From positions 22,708,001 through 22,772,000 of the forward strand of contig JAWQUS010000007.1 in assembly GCA_036365455.1 (NCBI GenBank): a DNA stretch of 64,000 nucleotides, read 5' to 3'. Positions 52,843 through 63,497 of this stretch are shown piece by piece. The notes beneath the pieces are model-generated. The model worked only from the letters and a program-made list of their open reading frames with translations, made no database searches and was not told where the DNA came from. The translations under genes and the position numbers were made by a program. The DNA comes from Macrosoma leucophasiata (lineage: Eukaryota > Arthropoda > Insecta > Lepidoptera > Hedylidae). Each line of letters starts with the position of its first letter. Positions within the stretch are counted from its first letter, which is position 1.

Positions 52843-55800
52843 GAGAGAGTTACCTGTGTCTAGTCCTACGATAATTAATCTTGGAATCAGATGTCAATTG
52901 ATCTTACTCAAATGAACCACTATACAACGGTCATTGTAATGAGAGGTATTGTAATTCGATTGCCACAAGAATTATTGCGAGTCGACATTAGGTAAGAGAC
53001 TTCGGCTATTTTCAGCTCTGTAGAGCGTTATGATTATTGATGTCAACAGGCTCGCCACCTGTTACATGGGCCAAAACGTAACCGGCGAATCGTGGGTGTT
53101 TGCATGTATGCTTGAATGCATGCATTTACCTCGGCCTACCCCTTCGGGGATTACAGGCGTGAAGTTACGTTTTAGAGCGTTTTCTTTTTAGCCGATTGTC
53201 ACTTTACTAAGCTTGATGTGCATAATTGATAGGCAAGTACTGTATTTTTTTAAAATACGCTTACACTCACAGCCCCACATTAGGTATAAACCTGTGTCGT
53301 GGGTGCCGTTGTACACATACAACACATACACACACACACACACACTTGTACGCGTTCCATTTTGAATTTTGGATGAATGTAAAATGTAGATGACGATTCT
53401 TAAAGACATAACCATGGCGGTAGCCTGTTGTTAAAGTTAGGTAAGAACATTTCTGAATTTGATTTGAATTTACTCAACTGCAATATGTATATAAAATGAG
53501 TTATTAAATATTTAAGCATTACAAAAAGACTGGCAGATTTAAAATTTTAGAAGGCATATTTTTTTATTCTATTTATTATATTTTTGCGCTAATCCCCTTA
53601 CAGGCACAGAGCGAGCTTCAAAGACGTAATTGACGAATCATTTTCATGCATGCACAAATATATATCCATAGAAATGATGTTTTATGTGTATATTATAGCA
53701 TAAATTACAGTCCAATAATTGGTACTCAAGCAATAGTATAGAACCCTTACTAAATCTCTAATGCTGCTTCGTGACTCGAGCTGTTATATGAACAAACCAA
53801 ACAAAATGTAGGTAGTTCCTGAACTGCAATATGACGTCACCCTGAGATCGAACAACTCACCCGCCACCAATGGTGATCATTGTATTATCAGCGGCCATGA
53901 ACAGCGACCTCGCGTGGGTGGAAGTCTTCCCGTCGCCTTCCGACGGTTTGTCCTCCAACGCGCACCCCACCCAGGGGTATTTCGCTCGGAGCGGGTGCAG
54001 GCTGCGAACAAACGGAGCGGAGTGGAACTTACCCGCCGCCAATAGTGATCATCTTAGAGTCGGCCGCCATGAAGAGTTCGGAGGCGTGCGAGACCCTGTG
54101 GTCGCCCCCCTCCCCCTTGCCGTCGGCCCCGGCCGTGCACCCCACCCACGGGTATTTGGCGCGCTCCGGGTAAAGGCTGCAAGGGCAACGTTAGGGTACA
54201 TTCCGGGCTTGGGGACAAACGAACACACTTTGGGGACATTCCGGATACGATGTTGAAGAATGGAATACACACGATTTTAGGGTTACTCAATTTAGGTTAC
54301 GGAAAAATGAATAGTCATACAATTTTTTTTTACGACAGCGGATGCTTGGATTTAAGATTAATCTCTTACTGTTCGAAAAATTGATACATGTTTAAGCATG
54401 AATGCTTTATATTTAAAAAATAACTACATGCTTGGATACAAAACTATGAGCAAGCTTGTAAGTTAAAGGTATATTCTGGAATGTAATTAACAATAAAATG
54501 TATATGTAATTAAAAATTACAAACACGGACAACACAGTTATGGATACAGACGGGGCGACTACATTTATACTTGAACATGAAATTCTAGGTGTTTCAAATT
54601 AATAACATACATTCTATAAGAAAAGCTGGCGGGAAATTAAAGCTACAGATAGTATGCTAGTCATTATTTTAAACTTCCCTTAATATGATAAAGTAAATTT
54701 ATAGAATTTAACGATAAACAACTAAAGTCTAATTTTAAATAATCTTTTTATTTAATAGTATTTCAACATGAAGTGTCATCCTATCTCATTATAAAAATTG
54801 TCCGTTTTTCATTTCATTATATCCAAATTATCATAACCGAAAAGTAATATTTCAATTTAGAAACGAAAATATACCATGATGATAAAGTATATACATGATA
54901 CATTTTATTTTACTGCGGCACTAATTATACCTACATATACGTATATACAACTTAATTGACACAGAAATATAACTTAACAACTGTCGAAGAGGTGTTCTTA
55001 GTCGCAAACTTCATTTCCGATATCATAATGTATCCTCGAATAACATGCAAAGCAAATAAAGGATTATTACAATATAACGGGTAACTTATAACAACCAGTT
55101 AATAAGGTAAGGGTAAGGTAAACCCGAACATACACAAAGTGTTAAACTGGGTATAAAAGCAGGAAGATAGCGTTAGTATAGAATAAAAACATCGGAAGCC
55201 AATATTTAAATTAGCTTTTACCCGGAGTGCGCTGTCCGATGCGAAAATAAAAGTGCCTTGAAAAGATTAAAAAAAAATTCAACCCCAGAACTGAATCAGT
55301 CAAATTCGCATCACTCAAAATCATTCGGCCGATTGTTTGTTTGATGACTCGCCGATTCTAAGAATACTTTTTTCCTCATCAGCTTTTTCTTTGAACGGCA
55401 CAATATATATATTGTATCACATCTATTAAATAAATAAATAAATAAATTTTCACGCCAGGTCCCTTGCGGGTTATACAGAGAGCACTGGAGATGTCTAAGG
55501 CTCGAGATATTTGACGCTCCATTCTTTCTTACAAAATAATTTAGCGTAGAATCAGACACATTTATTTTAAAAAATCAAGGAACAAACAATCGTTTTTTTG
55601 ACGGGCGAAAAGTTTCTGAATAGTGAATTCGGCAGCTTTTGACTTAGCGTGGCCGAAATATTAAAAAAATTTAAGGTGTGGTAGAACTTGCTTAGCTCTC
55701 GTAATATTAATTTAATAGATATCAGTCGTAAGGTATTAAATTCAATAAATATACATTAAAAAGTAAATAGATTGACGTTGATTACAATAACAATAAACAA

Positions 55801-58335
55801 ATACTTAATAATAAATAAATTATAAAATATCGAACTACATTTATTGCTATGCATCCAACCCAATTTCATAGATAAATAGCTGTACAGAAGCAATAGACAT
55901 ACATACCCGATATAACAACAAAATATAAATAATAGAAGCTTTAAACATATTTCATAGTTTCTGAAAGTAATAAACAAAAATATAACTCTTAAATAATTTG
56001 TTTCATAAGTTATACAATTTAAATAGCTCCAACAATACATAATGTATTTTATATGTGTAAGTAACAATCATTATAGACACCAGTATCGTTTAGACAGGTG
56101 TAAATAACCATTTTTTTAAATTAGGTATGTCTGGTATGGTATTTATTAAGAAAGTCTATGCAAAGACACCCCGCACAGCGACTTTGTGCCAAATACGTAT
56201 TTTTTTTAAACTATCCAATACCCAGTAATCAATGGTACTGCGAGAGATTAATGGTTAACTAATAAAACAACTAAAATATATCCCAATGGACAACATAACC
56301 ACATTATTCCCATTCGTTAAATGAATGTTAACGATTGGGAATATACATAACAAATAATGATGCAAGAATAACATTATACCGTCACCATAAATATTTGCAA
56401 TTCTTTTCCATTCGTCAAAACAATGTATTCGTTAATCTATTATATAAAAATAAGTCGGGTTTTCCTTCCTGACGCTATAACTCCAGAACGCACGAACCGA
56501 TTTTCACGGTTTTACATTCGTTGGAAAGGTCTCGGACTCCGTGAGGTTTATTGCAAAGAAAATTCAGGAAAAAATTCAACGCGGGCGCAGCCGCGGGCAA
56601 CCGCTAGTATTGGATAAAAAAAAAAGACGATTGTCACAAAACATTAACTAATACCAACACCAAGTACCCCGTACAGTATCATACAATATATATTACACAT
56701 CGACCATAAGAAGGAGGCTTCAGCTTATTTTGGGATCTATAGAGTGTTATCTCTTTCGCAACTTATAGGTTAGGAGCCCACTGCAGAATCATTTCGTTCA
56801 TACAGACATGCTGCAAACCTAATTTTAAAGAATATATATCCACTAGGTTGCCTATCAAAAAATGGCCGCAAGTATTTTTTAATATTTTTTATTTAAGAAA
56901 ATATTTTTTAACTGTTTTTTTTTTAAGTAAATTATCTACTTCACGGCAATATGTATAATTGTATAAAGACTCACGGCTGCCGTTGCGCACTTGGCCACCC
57001 TTACATATTTTCGTTCCGCCCCGATAACTTTTTACGTCCATAACGTATACGTGTTATTTACATATATCAAATTAAAGCTATTTTTTTCTCCTAATTATAA
57101 TATACGGGAGCCAATTTAAATCGGCCGCAAATAAGAGCTTGCAAGCTGTGAAGGATAAAATTAATTAATTAAAAATACTTGCGGCCAAATTTTGATAGGC
57201 AACCTAGGGGATATATATTCTCTAGATTATAAATATGCGTAAAAACTAGGTTTGCAGCATATCTGGATGAACGAAATGATTCTGCAGTGGGATCCTAGCC
57301 TATTAGCTGTAGTTCATTTTGATCAGGTTTTGACCAATACCAGCCTATCAGTGCTTACGTGCAGCAGAGAAAACGCTCTAAGAAGTAGAAACTAGCCAAT
57401 TATCTCTTTCGTAGGCGCGATGTGCATATTTGTTGCTGAGTACTGTAGTACAATATTTATGTGGGTATTATAATATAATTGTACCTGAAGAGGAATGTCT
57501 CCCCGGTGCCAAAGTAAGCCTGTCTGTTGCCTCGCTCGTCTTTCTGGTTCCGCTCAAACCACCGCGTCGAGCAGTATGCACCGAACACCTGTAAATATTT
57601 AATATGGAAATTCTTATTGCGGTTGGGCAAAGGGTTTAAGTATTTTCTGTATATATTTCTGTAAGATTAAACCAATGATTATAATAATAATAATAATAAT
57701 GGTGACCCTTGATACGTCCAACTGCTGGGGACGAGTCTCTCCCCTTCTTGGGAGGAGGCCTGGAGCTTACTCCACCACGCTGCTCCACTGCGGGTTGGTG
57801 GAGATACGGGTTAGTGGCCAACCCGCTGTCGGATGTTTTCAAACCGCCCATAAGGCCTCCGACAAGATTTAATGACTGCTATCTATCGATAGCAACCGGG
57901 ACCGACTGCTTAACGTGCCCTCTGAAGCACGGAAACGCGCATTTTAGTTTGTTACTAGCGGTCACCCATTATACGCCCGACCGCGCCCGTATCGCTTAAC
58001 CAAGTAAGATTAGGTAATGCTGTAATGCCTACAAGCTCCATCACTAGAGCTCTACCACCAGTGAAATTTATCGCCAATGTATACTTGTTCGTCTCATCAC
58101 ATAGGTATATGGTTAGCCTAAGCCTACGTATCCATTAACCCTTAAGCCGTCGCCACATCGGTGTGACATATCTCACCTCGTTATTGCAAGTCTTGATCAT
58201 CAGTAAAGTGGGCTCATGGTGCTCGACGCGCACGTAGAAGGTGGTGAGCGAGCAGCCGTGCTCCTCCGTTGTGTACAACAACACCGGCTGGTACATCGTG
58301 ATGCGCACAGGCAGCCACGACCACAGCGTGAACAG
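52277..58335 (-). CDS. sky: Skywalker/TBC1D24 homologue, TLDc-domain exons (partial gene)
   Basis: Skywalker is a Rab35-directed TBC GTPase-activating protein of synaptic vesicles; TBC1D24 is its human counterpart. Coding exons in transcript order: 58335-58177 ([20 protein letters not shown]..), 57588-57485 ([23 protein letters not shown]), then one of 54176-54033 or 54001-53861, then 52418-52277 ([22 protein letters not shown]-stop). All borders are AG/GT and phases agree. Together they give a complete TLDc domain. The TBC-domain exons were not found up to 64000, so the gene continues to the right; the intron before 58335 is at least 5.6 kb. Identification is by strong recall of the conserved TLDc sequence. 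Confidence 0.95.
52774..52846. repeat. (TG)n microsatellite
   Basis: An almost pure GT run of about 70 bp with one GC near the end, in the last skywalker intron. Confidence 0.95.
52995..53215. mobile_element. MITE of the 51673 family split by SINE-1
   Basis: Left part AAGAGACTTCGGCTATTTTCAG..GTAGAGCGTTAT ends at 53030. The right part AGAGCGTTTTCTTTTTAGCC..GATGTGCATAA resumes at 53173. SINE-1 3' sequence lies between. Confidence 0.55.
53037..53172 (+). mobile_element. SINE-1, 3' part
   Basis: GATGTCAACAGGCTCGCCAC to GGGATTACAGGCGTGAAGTT, the last 135 bp of SINE-1. Confidence 0.7.
53255..53345 (-). repeat. Truncated SINE-2 with a CA run
   Basis: ACGCTTACACTCACAGCCCC and TGGGTGCCGTTGTACACATA match SINE-2. 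The ACACAAACACC part has become a pure CA run. Confidence 0.65.
53861..54001 (-). CDS. sky: Skywalker TLDc alternative exon B (141 bp)
   Basis: Acceptor TTCGCAG before 54001, donor GTGAGTT after 53861. Enters in phase 2 and leaves in phase 2, like exon A. Encodes (S)[34 protein letters not shown](G). Ends of the segment are identical to exon A while the central loop differs. Exon A is 31 bp upstream in the transcript. Confidence 0.85.
54033..54176 (-). CDS. sky: Skywalker TLDc alternative exon A (144 bp)
   Basis: Acceptor CTTGCAG before 54176, donor GTAAGTT after 54033. Encodes (S)[35 protein letters not shown](G), which is the form I recall for insect Skywalker. Much higher G+C than surrounding introns. 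Same phases as exon B. Confidence 0.9.
54177..56764. other. Skywalker intron, left part
   Basis: 55430-55535 is an inverted LINE 3' end (TTTTCACGCCAGGTCCCTTG). 56440-56615 is a FamC-like copy (GTCGGGTTTTCCTTCCTGAC to GCGGGCAACCGCTAGTA). The rest is AT-rich with no exons seen. Confidence 0.5.
56695..57455. mobile_element. MITE of the 51673 family carrying the 56765 fold-back
   Basis: Left end ACACATCGACCATAAGAAGG..AGAGTGTTATC and right end GAGAAAACGCTCTAAGAAGT..TTAGGCGCGATGTGCA-like sequence flank the fold-back at 56765-57303. Confidence 0.5.
56765..57303. mobile_element. 539-bp fold-back element with arms of about 130 bp
   Basis: ATAGGTTAGGAGCCCACTGC at the left is inverted at the right (GCAGTGGGATCCTAGCCTAT). 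Inversion continues through GAATCATTTCGTTCAT, CTGCAAACCTA, GGTTGCCTATCAAAAA and GGCCGCAAGTATTTTT. The centre is AT-rich with no transposase. Confidence 0.8.
57690..58070 (+). repeat. Second copy of the 1311-1660 repeat, plus a FamA fragment
   Basis: 57690-58003 matches 1311-1610 (same blocks, TAATAATAATAATAATGG start). 58005-58070 is an inverted FamA start (CATCACTAGAGCTCTACCAC). Between skywalker exons. Confidence 0.65.
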
Positions 58336-60399
58336 CTGCAAAATTTAAATCACCATTGTTGACATATGCATTTTAAGATCCAAGCTGAGAAGTTGCTTAT
58401 TGAACCAGTGTTGCAATCATCGTAACTCATCTAAATAGTGATCTTTCAGAAATGTATCTTTCTTCGTTATTTTTATGAAATTCAAAACTTTTAATTGTAT
58501 GTATTTTTTTCAAAAATTTTGTAGAACCATGGAAATGTCGTAAATAATTAGGTTTGGCACCCAAAGTTTGCCCAAAATCAATTCGCCTATCTGGTTTAAA
58601 AAAGTAGGCTATTAGATAAAGCGGTTGGGCAAAGGGTTTTAGTTTAGCGTGATGGATCTTACAAGAATCTTGAAGTTGCTTAGGATGCCGAGTCTAGTGT
58701 AGACTCGGCATCCTAAGCAACTTCAAGATCGAGGTTGTTCCCACAGAAAACTTATTTCTTTTCTCTGAAAAGAAAAAAATGACTTTTATTTCATAAAGTA
58801 TTGTAATATTTATGAAAGAAATTTTTGAAATAACATTCGTAACGTAATTTTTAAAATTTACGAAGTACATTTAAATCAAAACAATTGTTAACTTTTTTAT
58901 CACAAGTTAGATCGAAATACGCTTTCTGTGAGTCACAACCTCAAAGAATCTCAATCAATATTTTTTGTTTGTCTTCATAAATGTGTTTATACAGGTCGTG
59001 TTGTCTAGGCTAATGTCAGTTCTATATCACATTCATACTCTATGATTAATGGAATATCGACGTAGTTAGCGGTAGATATCTACAAATTATGTGTAATGTG
59101 TGTAACTAAGTATTCAGGCGACACATATTGTACTTGTAAAACAGGTAACAGGTCATTACTGTCGTATTTGTGATGAGTTTTACTAGAATTTTCTATGAGT
59201 AGACTAGTTAAAAATATATAGAAAAGTAGGTGAAAATAATGTCAACACTATACTGACAATAAAAAAAATCCTAAAGAGATAACATACATTTCAGAGGTTT
59301 AACTTCAGATAAATACACTTACGACATTTTAACAAACAATTTAAAGGTATACATGAGTCAAGTCAAATACGGGAGTTTAATTCGAAAAGAAAATAAACTT
59401 GTGTTTATTACACGAATATACGACGCCACATAAATTAGTAGTGTCAAATTAGTCTACTGTGCCAAGTGCTTGTGACTGAACATATTACACGAAGACATAT
59501 AACTAGCAACTATGTAAACGAACATACAACATGCATACAATACGAATATTAAAAATAATCCATGTTATTAGTAGACATTTCGACTACGATGAACTAACTG
59601 TACAGTAGGACAATATACAGTTAACAATATTTAAAAAATACGTACTTCTGTTAATAAAACTAGAATTAAAACCAAACCCTACCTACTTTAGATTTTTTAC
59701 GAATTTTAAGAGAGGATGTAAGAGAAAATGTGAATGAGTGTCTCTTTATAGTAATAGATAAAACATGATACTGGGTAGAGAATCAATCTTAAGATAGTTA
59801 GAAAACCAATGAGAAGCTGATTAAAACTGTCCGAAGGCAGAAATTCATTGTTTTAAATATTACGGTTTCATCTACATTAAAAATACTTATAATTTGGTGC
59901 AAATTACCCCATTACATCGACCTGTAATATAAAACCGAAACCACCAAGTCTACTTCTTATAAATAAACGATTATATTAGCCAAATGTATCTTGATCTACT
60001 TGTGAACTGCTGTGTACATTGTGATTTACTTTCTACTTACATACATACCCCCAAAACGATTCCTGGTGACAAGATTCTATAAATTGTCTTTCTTTTTAAT
60101 TCTCTTATAGATACAGCCAAAATTCACAAACATGATTCATATGAATTTAATCATATTAAAATCTGTTTACTACATATTTTCGCAGTAATAAAGGTGATAT
60201 TTGAAAGAACAACTTAATCTACAAAATGTATGATGAAATATTTTTTAATAACCTTAATTTAAGTTCTGCATTATTGTTAAAACATGTGTTTTAAACAATG
60301 TGTGATTTTATGAAAATTAATGCAAATGTATGTCAATGACTGATATAGAAAAACAAAGACAGCAAATAGAAAATATCGTCACCAGCTATAGGATTAGTA
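58336..60399. other. Skywalker intron, no exons seen
   Basis: AT-rich. 58600-58650 shares GCGGTTGGGCAAAGGGTTT with 57615. The palindrome at 58667-58729 is listed separately. No TBC-domain coding sequence was found. Confidence 0.5.
58667..58729. repeat. Perfect 63-bp palindrome (30-bp arms, 3-bp spacer)
   Basis: 58667-58696 and 58700-58729 are exact inverted complements around GTG. The arm starts ATCTTGAAGTTGCTTAGGAT. Confidence 0.95.
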
Positions 60400-62800
60400 G
60401 ACGAGCTACCGATAATGGTATCTCCAAACCTTCCGTCTCAGATCGGACGAGTGCTGGCGCTCGCTGAACACCGCGTTAAGGAATGGGAACCACAGGGCCA
60501 GGTGTGAGGATCTTGGGCTCTGCAACACCGGCTTTATCATATTTACCGTTGTTAAATGCAATCTCGTCTACGTCTAAAGGTCTCCTGTGCCTAATATTTT
60601 TTTTAAATGTATCATTATCAGTTATAATAGGTTGGGGAAAAAGTCTTTTCGCATTATAATAGGTTGGGGAAAAAGTCTTTTCGCATTATAGTATGTATGA
60701 ACTTGTAATAAAATCTCTTTGGCTGTAGTATTTGTATCTGGCTGGTTTTGGTATCATTGAAAGTTAAAATTTTAAAGAACATAATTCCAAATTCAAATTA
60801 GGCAAATGCGTGGTTTTCATTTGTTTTTCGTACTGTCAAGATGAGTGAATCTAATGAAGAAATTCGATACATTTTAAAATTTTACTACAAAAAAGGTAAA
60901 AATGTAACGCAAGCCGCGAAAAAATTTGCGGTGTTTATGGACCTAGTGCAGTGTCTGTGAGAGTAGCACAAATTTGGTTTAAGCGTTTTCAATCCGGAAA
61001 TTTTGATGTCAAAGATGCACCTCGCTCTGGTTTATAACGGATAAAATGGATGCCATTTTTGAAAAAGTGGAGCAAGATCGACATATCAGTAGTTACGACG
61101 TAGCTGAAGAACTGAGAATTGATCACAAAACAGTTTTGGCGCATTTGAAAAAAGCTGGGTACAAAGAAAAGCTCGATATTTGGGTACCTCACGAGCTCAC
61201 TGAAAGAAACCTAATGAACCGTGTACTCATTTGTGATTCTTTATTACGACGTAATGAAACCGAATCATTTTTGAAGAAGCTGATAACTGGTGATGAAAAG
61301 TGGATCACGTACGACAAGAACGTGCGAAAAAGGTCGTGGTCAAAGGCCGTTCAGGCTTCACAGACTGTGGCGAAACCCGGGTTAACTCCCATAAGGTGGG
61401 TGTGGTGGGATTAGAAGGGCATTATTCATTATGAGCTATTACCACCAGGCAGGACTATCGATTCTGAACTCTACTGCGAACAACTGATGAGATTAAAGCA
61501 AGAAGTTGAGAGAAAGCGGCCGGAATTGATCAACAGAAGGGGTGTGGTGTTTCATCATGATAACGCTAGACCTCACACATCTATAGCCACTCAGCAAAAA
61601 TTAAGAGAGTTTGGCTGGGAGGTGTTAATGCATCCGCCGTATAGTCCTGACCTTGCACCTTCAGATTTCTACCTGTTTCGGTCTCTTCAGAATTCTTTAT
61701 GCAATGTTAGGTTAACATCACGAGAGGACTGCCAAATCCACTTGTCGCGGTATTTTGATGAGAAGTCCCAAAATTGTTATAGCAATGGGATCATATCCCT
61801 ACCTACAAGATGGCAAAAGGTTATCGAACAAAATGGTACATACATACTATAGTTAAATTTAAATAAACTATATTAAAAATGTTTTGAATTATCTTAAAAA
61901 ATGCGAAGAAACTTTTCCCCAACCTTATATTATGATTGATAACTTTTAGTATCAGATGTAATACTCTTCTCTCTTCAACACTAGTTACAGCACTTATACC
62001 AATGTCGAAATAATTAGGTAGTTTCTTTAGACTATCGTCATCAGCGACAGTAGTAGTACAAGAGCCATCAATTGGAGCATCTCCAAATTTGAGAGCAAAC
62101 AAGCGAATACCGGGTTAAGGAATGGGAACCACAGGGCCAGGTGTGAAGATCTGGGGCTCTACAACATCAGCTTTATCATCTCTATCTTTGTCTCGTCTAC
62201 GTCAACAGTTTCAATCTACTCTTACTTCAAGATAAAATGCATCATTATCATTATCAATTATACTATGATTGGAAACTACAGTATCGTGTATAACAATCTT
62301 AAGTTCTGCAACACTAGTTACAGCACCTATGTCGATGTCGAATCATCGACTGTATTAGTAAGGGATGTACGAATTATTATATCTCTAAATCTTCCGTTTG
62401 AGATTGGACGAGTGAGCTCGCTGAAAACCGAGTAATGGAACGAGAGCCACAGGGACAGGTGAAAGGATTTTGAGTTCTGCAACACCGATTTTATCAGCTC
62501 TATCGTTGTTAAATACTATCTTGTCTACGACTACAGTGTCAACTCTCGTAACTTTGTTTAAATTGAATCAGTTTTAAAAAAATATCATTACCAATTTACC
62601 AATACAGTTTTAGTAGATTGGCTACTAATTATTGTAGTTCTATATTATTTTTTACCTTCCGTTTCAGATCGGACGACGGAACACCACATTAAGGAATGGG
62701 AATACAGGATTTATAATCTCTCTATCTTTATTAAATAAACCAAGTTTCCAGCTCGTAATTTTGCGTCTAAAATGTTTCATTATCAGCTATAACTATATTA
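60400..62800. repeat. Degenerate tandem array of about four units of roughly 300 bp
   Basis: Units near 60400-60628, 61930-62270, 62271-62600 and 62600-62800 share CTTCCGTYTCAGATCGGACG, TTAAGGAATGGGAACCACAG, TCTGCAACACCGGCTTTATC-like and TCATTATCAG(C/T)TATAA blocks. The mariner at 60629-61926 interrupts the first junction. On the minus strand the units encode similar short peptides (see findings). Confidence 0.6.
60629..61926 (+). mobile_element. Mariner element, defective
   Basis: Terminal repeats GGTTGGGGAAAAAGTCTTTT (left) and AAACTTTTCCCCAACC (right). The transposase starts at 60841 (MSESNEEIRYILKFYYKKGK). Catalytic residues are present: TGDEKWIT, HHDNARPH and YSPDLAPSDF, with 34 residues between the second and third Asp (DD34D). 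Defects: frameshifts near 60935 and 61035, and TAG at 61411-61413, 24 bp before the end of the N-terminal half. The 32-bp left end is present twice in tandem (60629-60660 and from 60661). Cannot encode an active enzyme as it stands. Confidence 0.9.
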
Positions 62801-63444
62801 TAGATAGATACGCAAGGTTATACGGGGGTTATACGCAAGGGTATATATATATATTATTATATACGCTGGGATTTTATTCACGATTTAACTTCTCACACTC
62901 ACCTCAATATTTATTAGTGCAATGCTCATAAAAAAAATAATGTTATCAAACGAGCGATCAATCGAATTATTCGAATTCGAATCAAGATAATTATTTTATG
63001 TTAAACAGAAACCGTATCTTTTACAGAGAAGTATCTGTAAAAAATACGGTACGGTAATGTTCAAAAGTTTAATTCTCTCTCTATGTAACGAAACTACAAC
63101 TAAGTTTTGGTGGAAATATAATAATAAGTATTGATCTGCCGACTGAACTTATTCAAATTTATATACCTAACAAAATTTAAAAAATATATTCTGTAATAAA
63201 CATAAACCGATGAATTTTGAGAAAATAAACTTCTCGTGGTGTTTATAATAACAGATTAAAACACACGACACAAAATGTATTATTATTTAACATACACACA
63301 TCGACAGCATCAAAACACTGCCAAACAATTATTATAATTAGCTAGCATGCATAAATCTAGCCATCGGTACAGACTTTCTGAACGATGATCATCGTCTCGC
63401 TCACGTTCTTAAGAAAGTCTGAACCAATTATAACATACACTTAC
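62801..63444. other. Skywalker intron, right part
   Basis: TACGCAAGG TTATACGGGG occurs twice near 62808-62840. An imperfect 17-bp hairpin (ACCGTATCTTTTACAGA) is at 63011-63051. No exon seen. Confidence 0.3.
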
Positions 63445-63497
63445 CATCGCAAATAAAATCGTAACAAATAAACTGAACTGAAGCGCGCAGTACTGAG
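63445..63497 (-). promoter_or_regulatory. sky: Possible alternative skywalker 5' exon and start site
   Basis: On the minus strand TCAGTACTG (arthropod initiator-like TCAGT) at about 63490-63496 precedes a strong donor GATG-GTAAGTG after 63445. Sequence to the right is GC-richer (63660-63720). It could be an internal promoter or a 5' exon. No transcript evidence, and no TBC exon lies between it and 58335. Confidence 0.25.

Noticed and set aside
54054..54290. Overlapping minus and plus ORFs of 70-128 residues at the skywalker alternative exons
   Set aside because: They are GC-rich frame shadows of exons A and B; only the spliced frame continues the TLDc domain.
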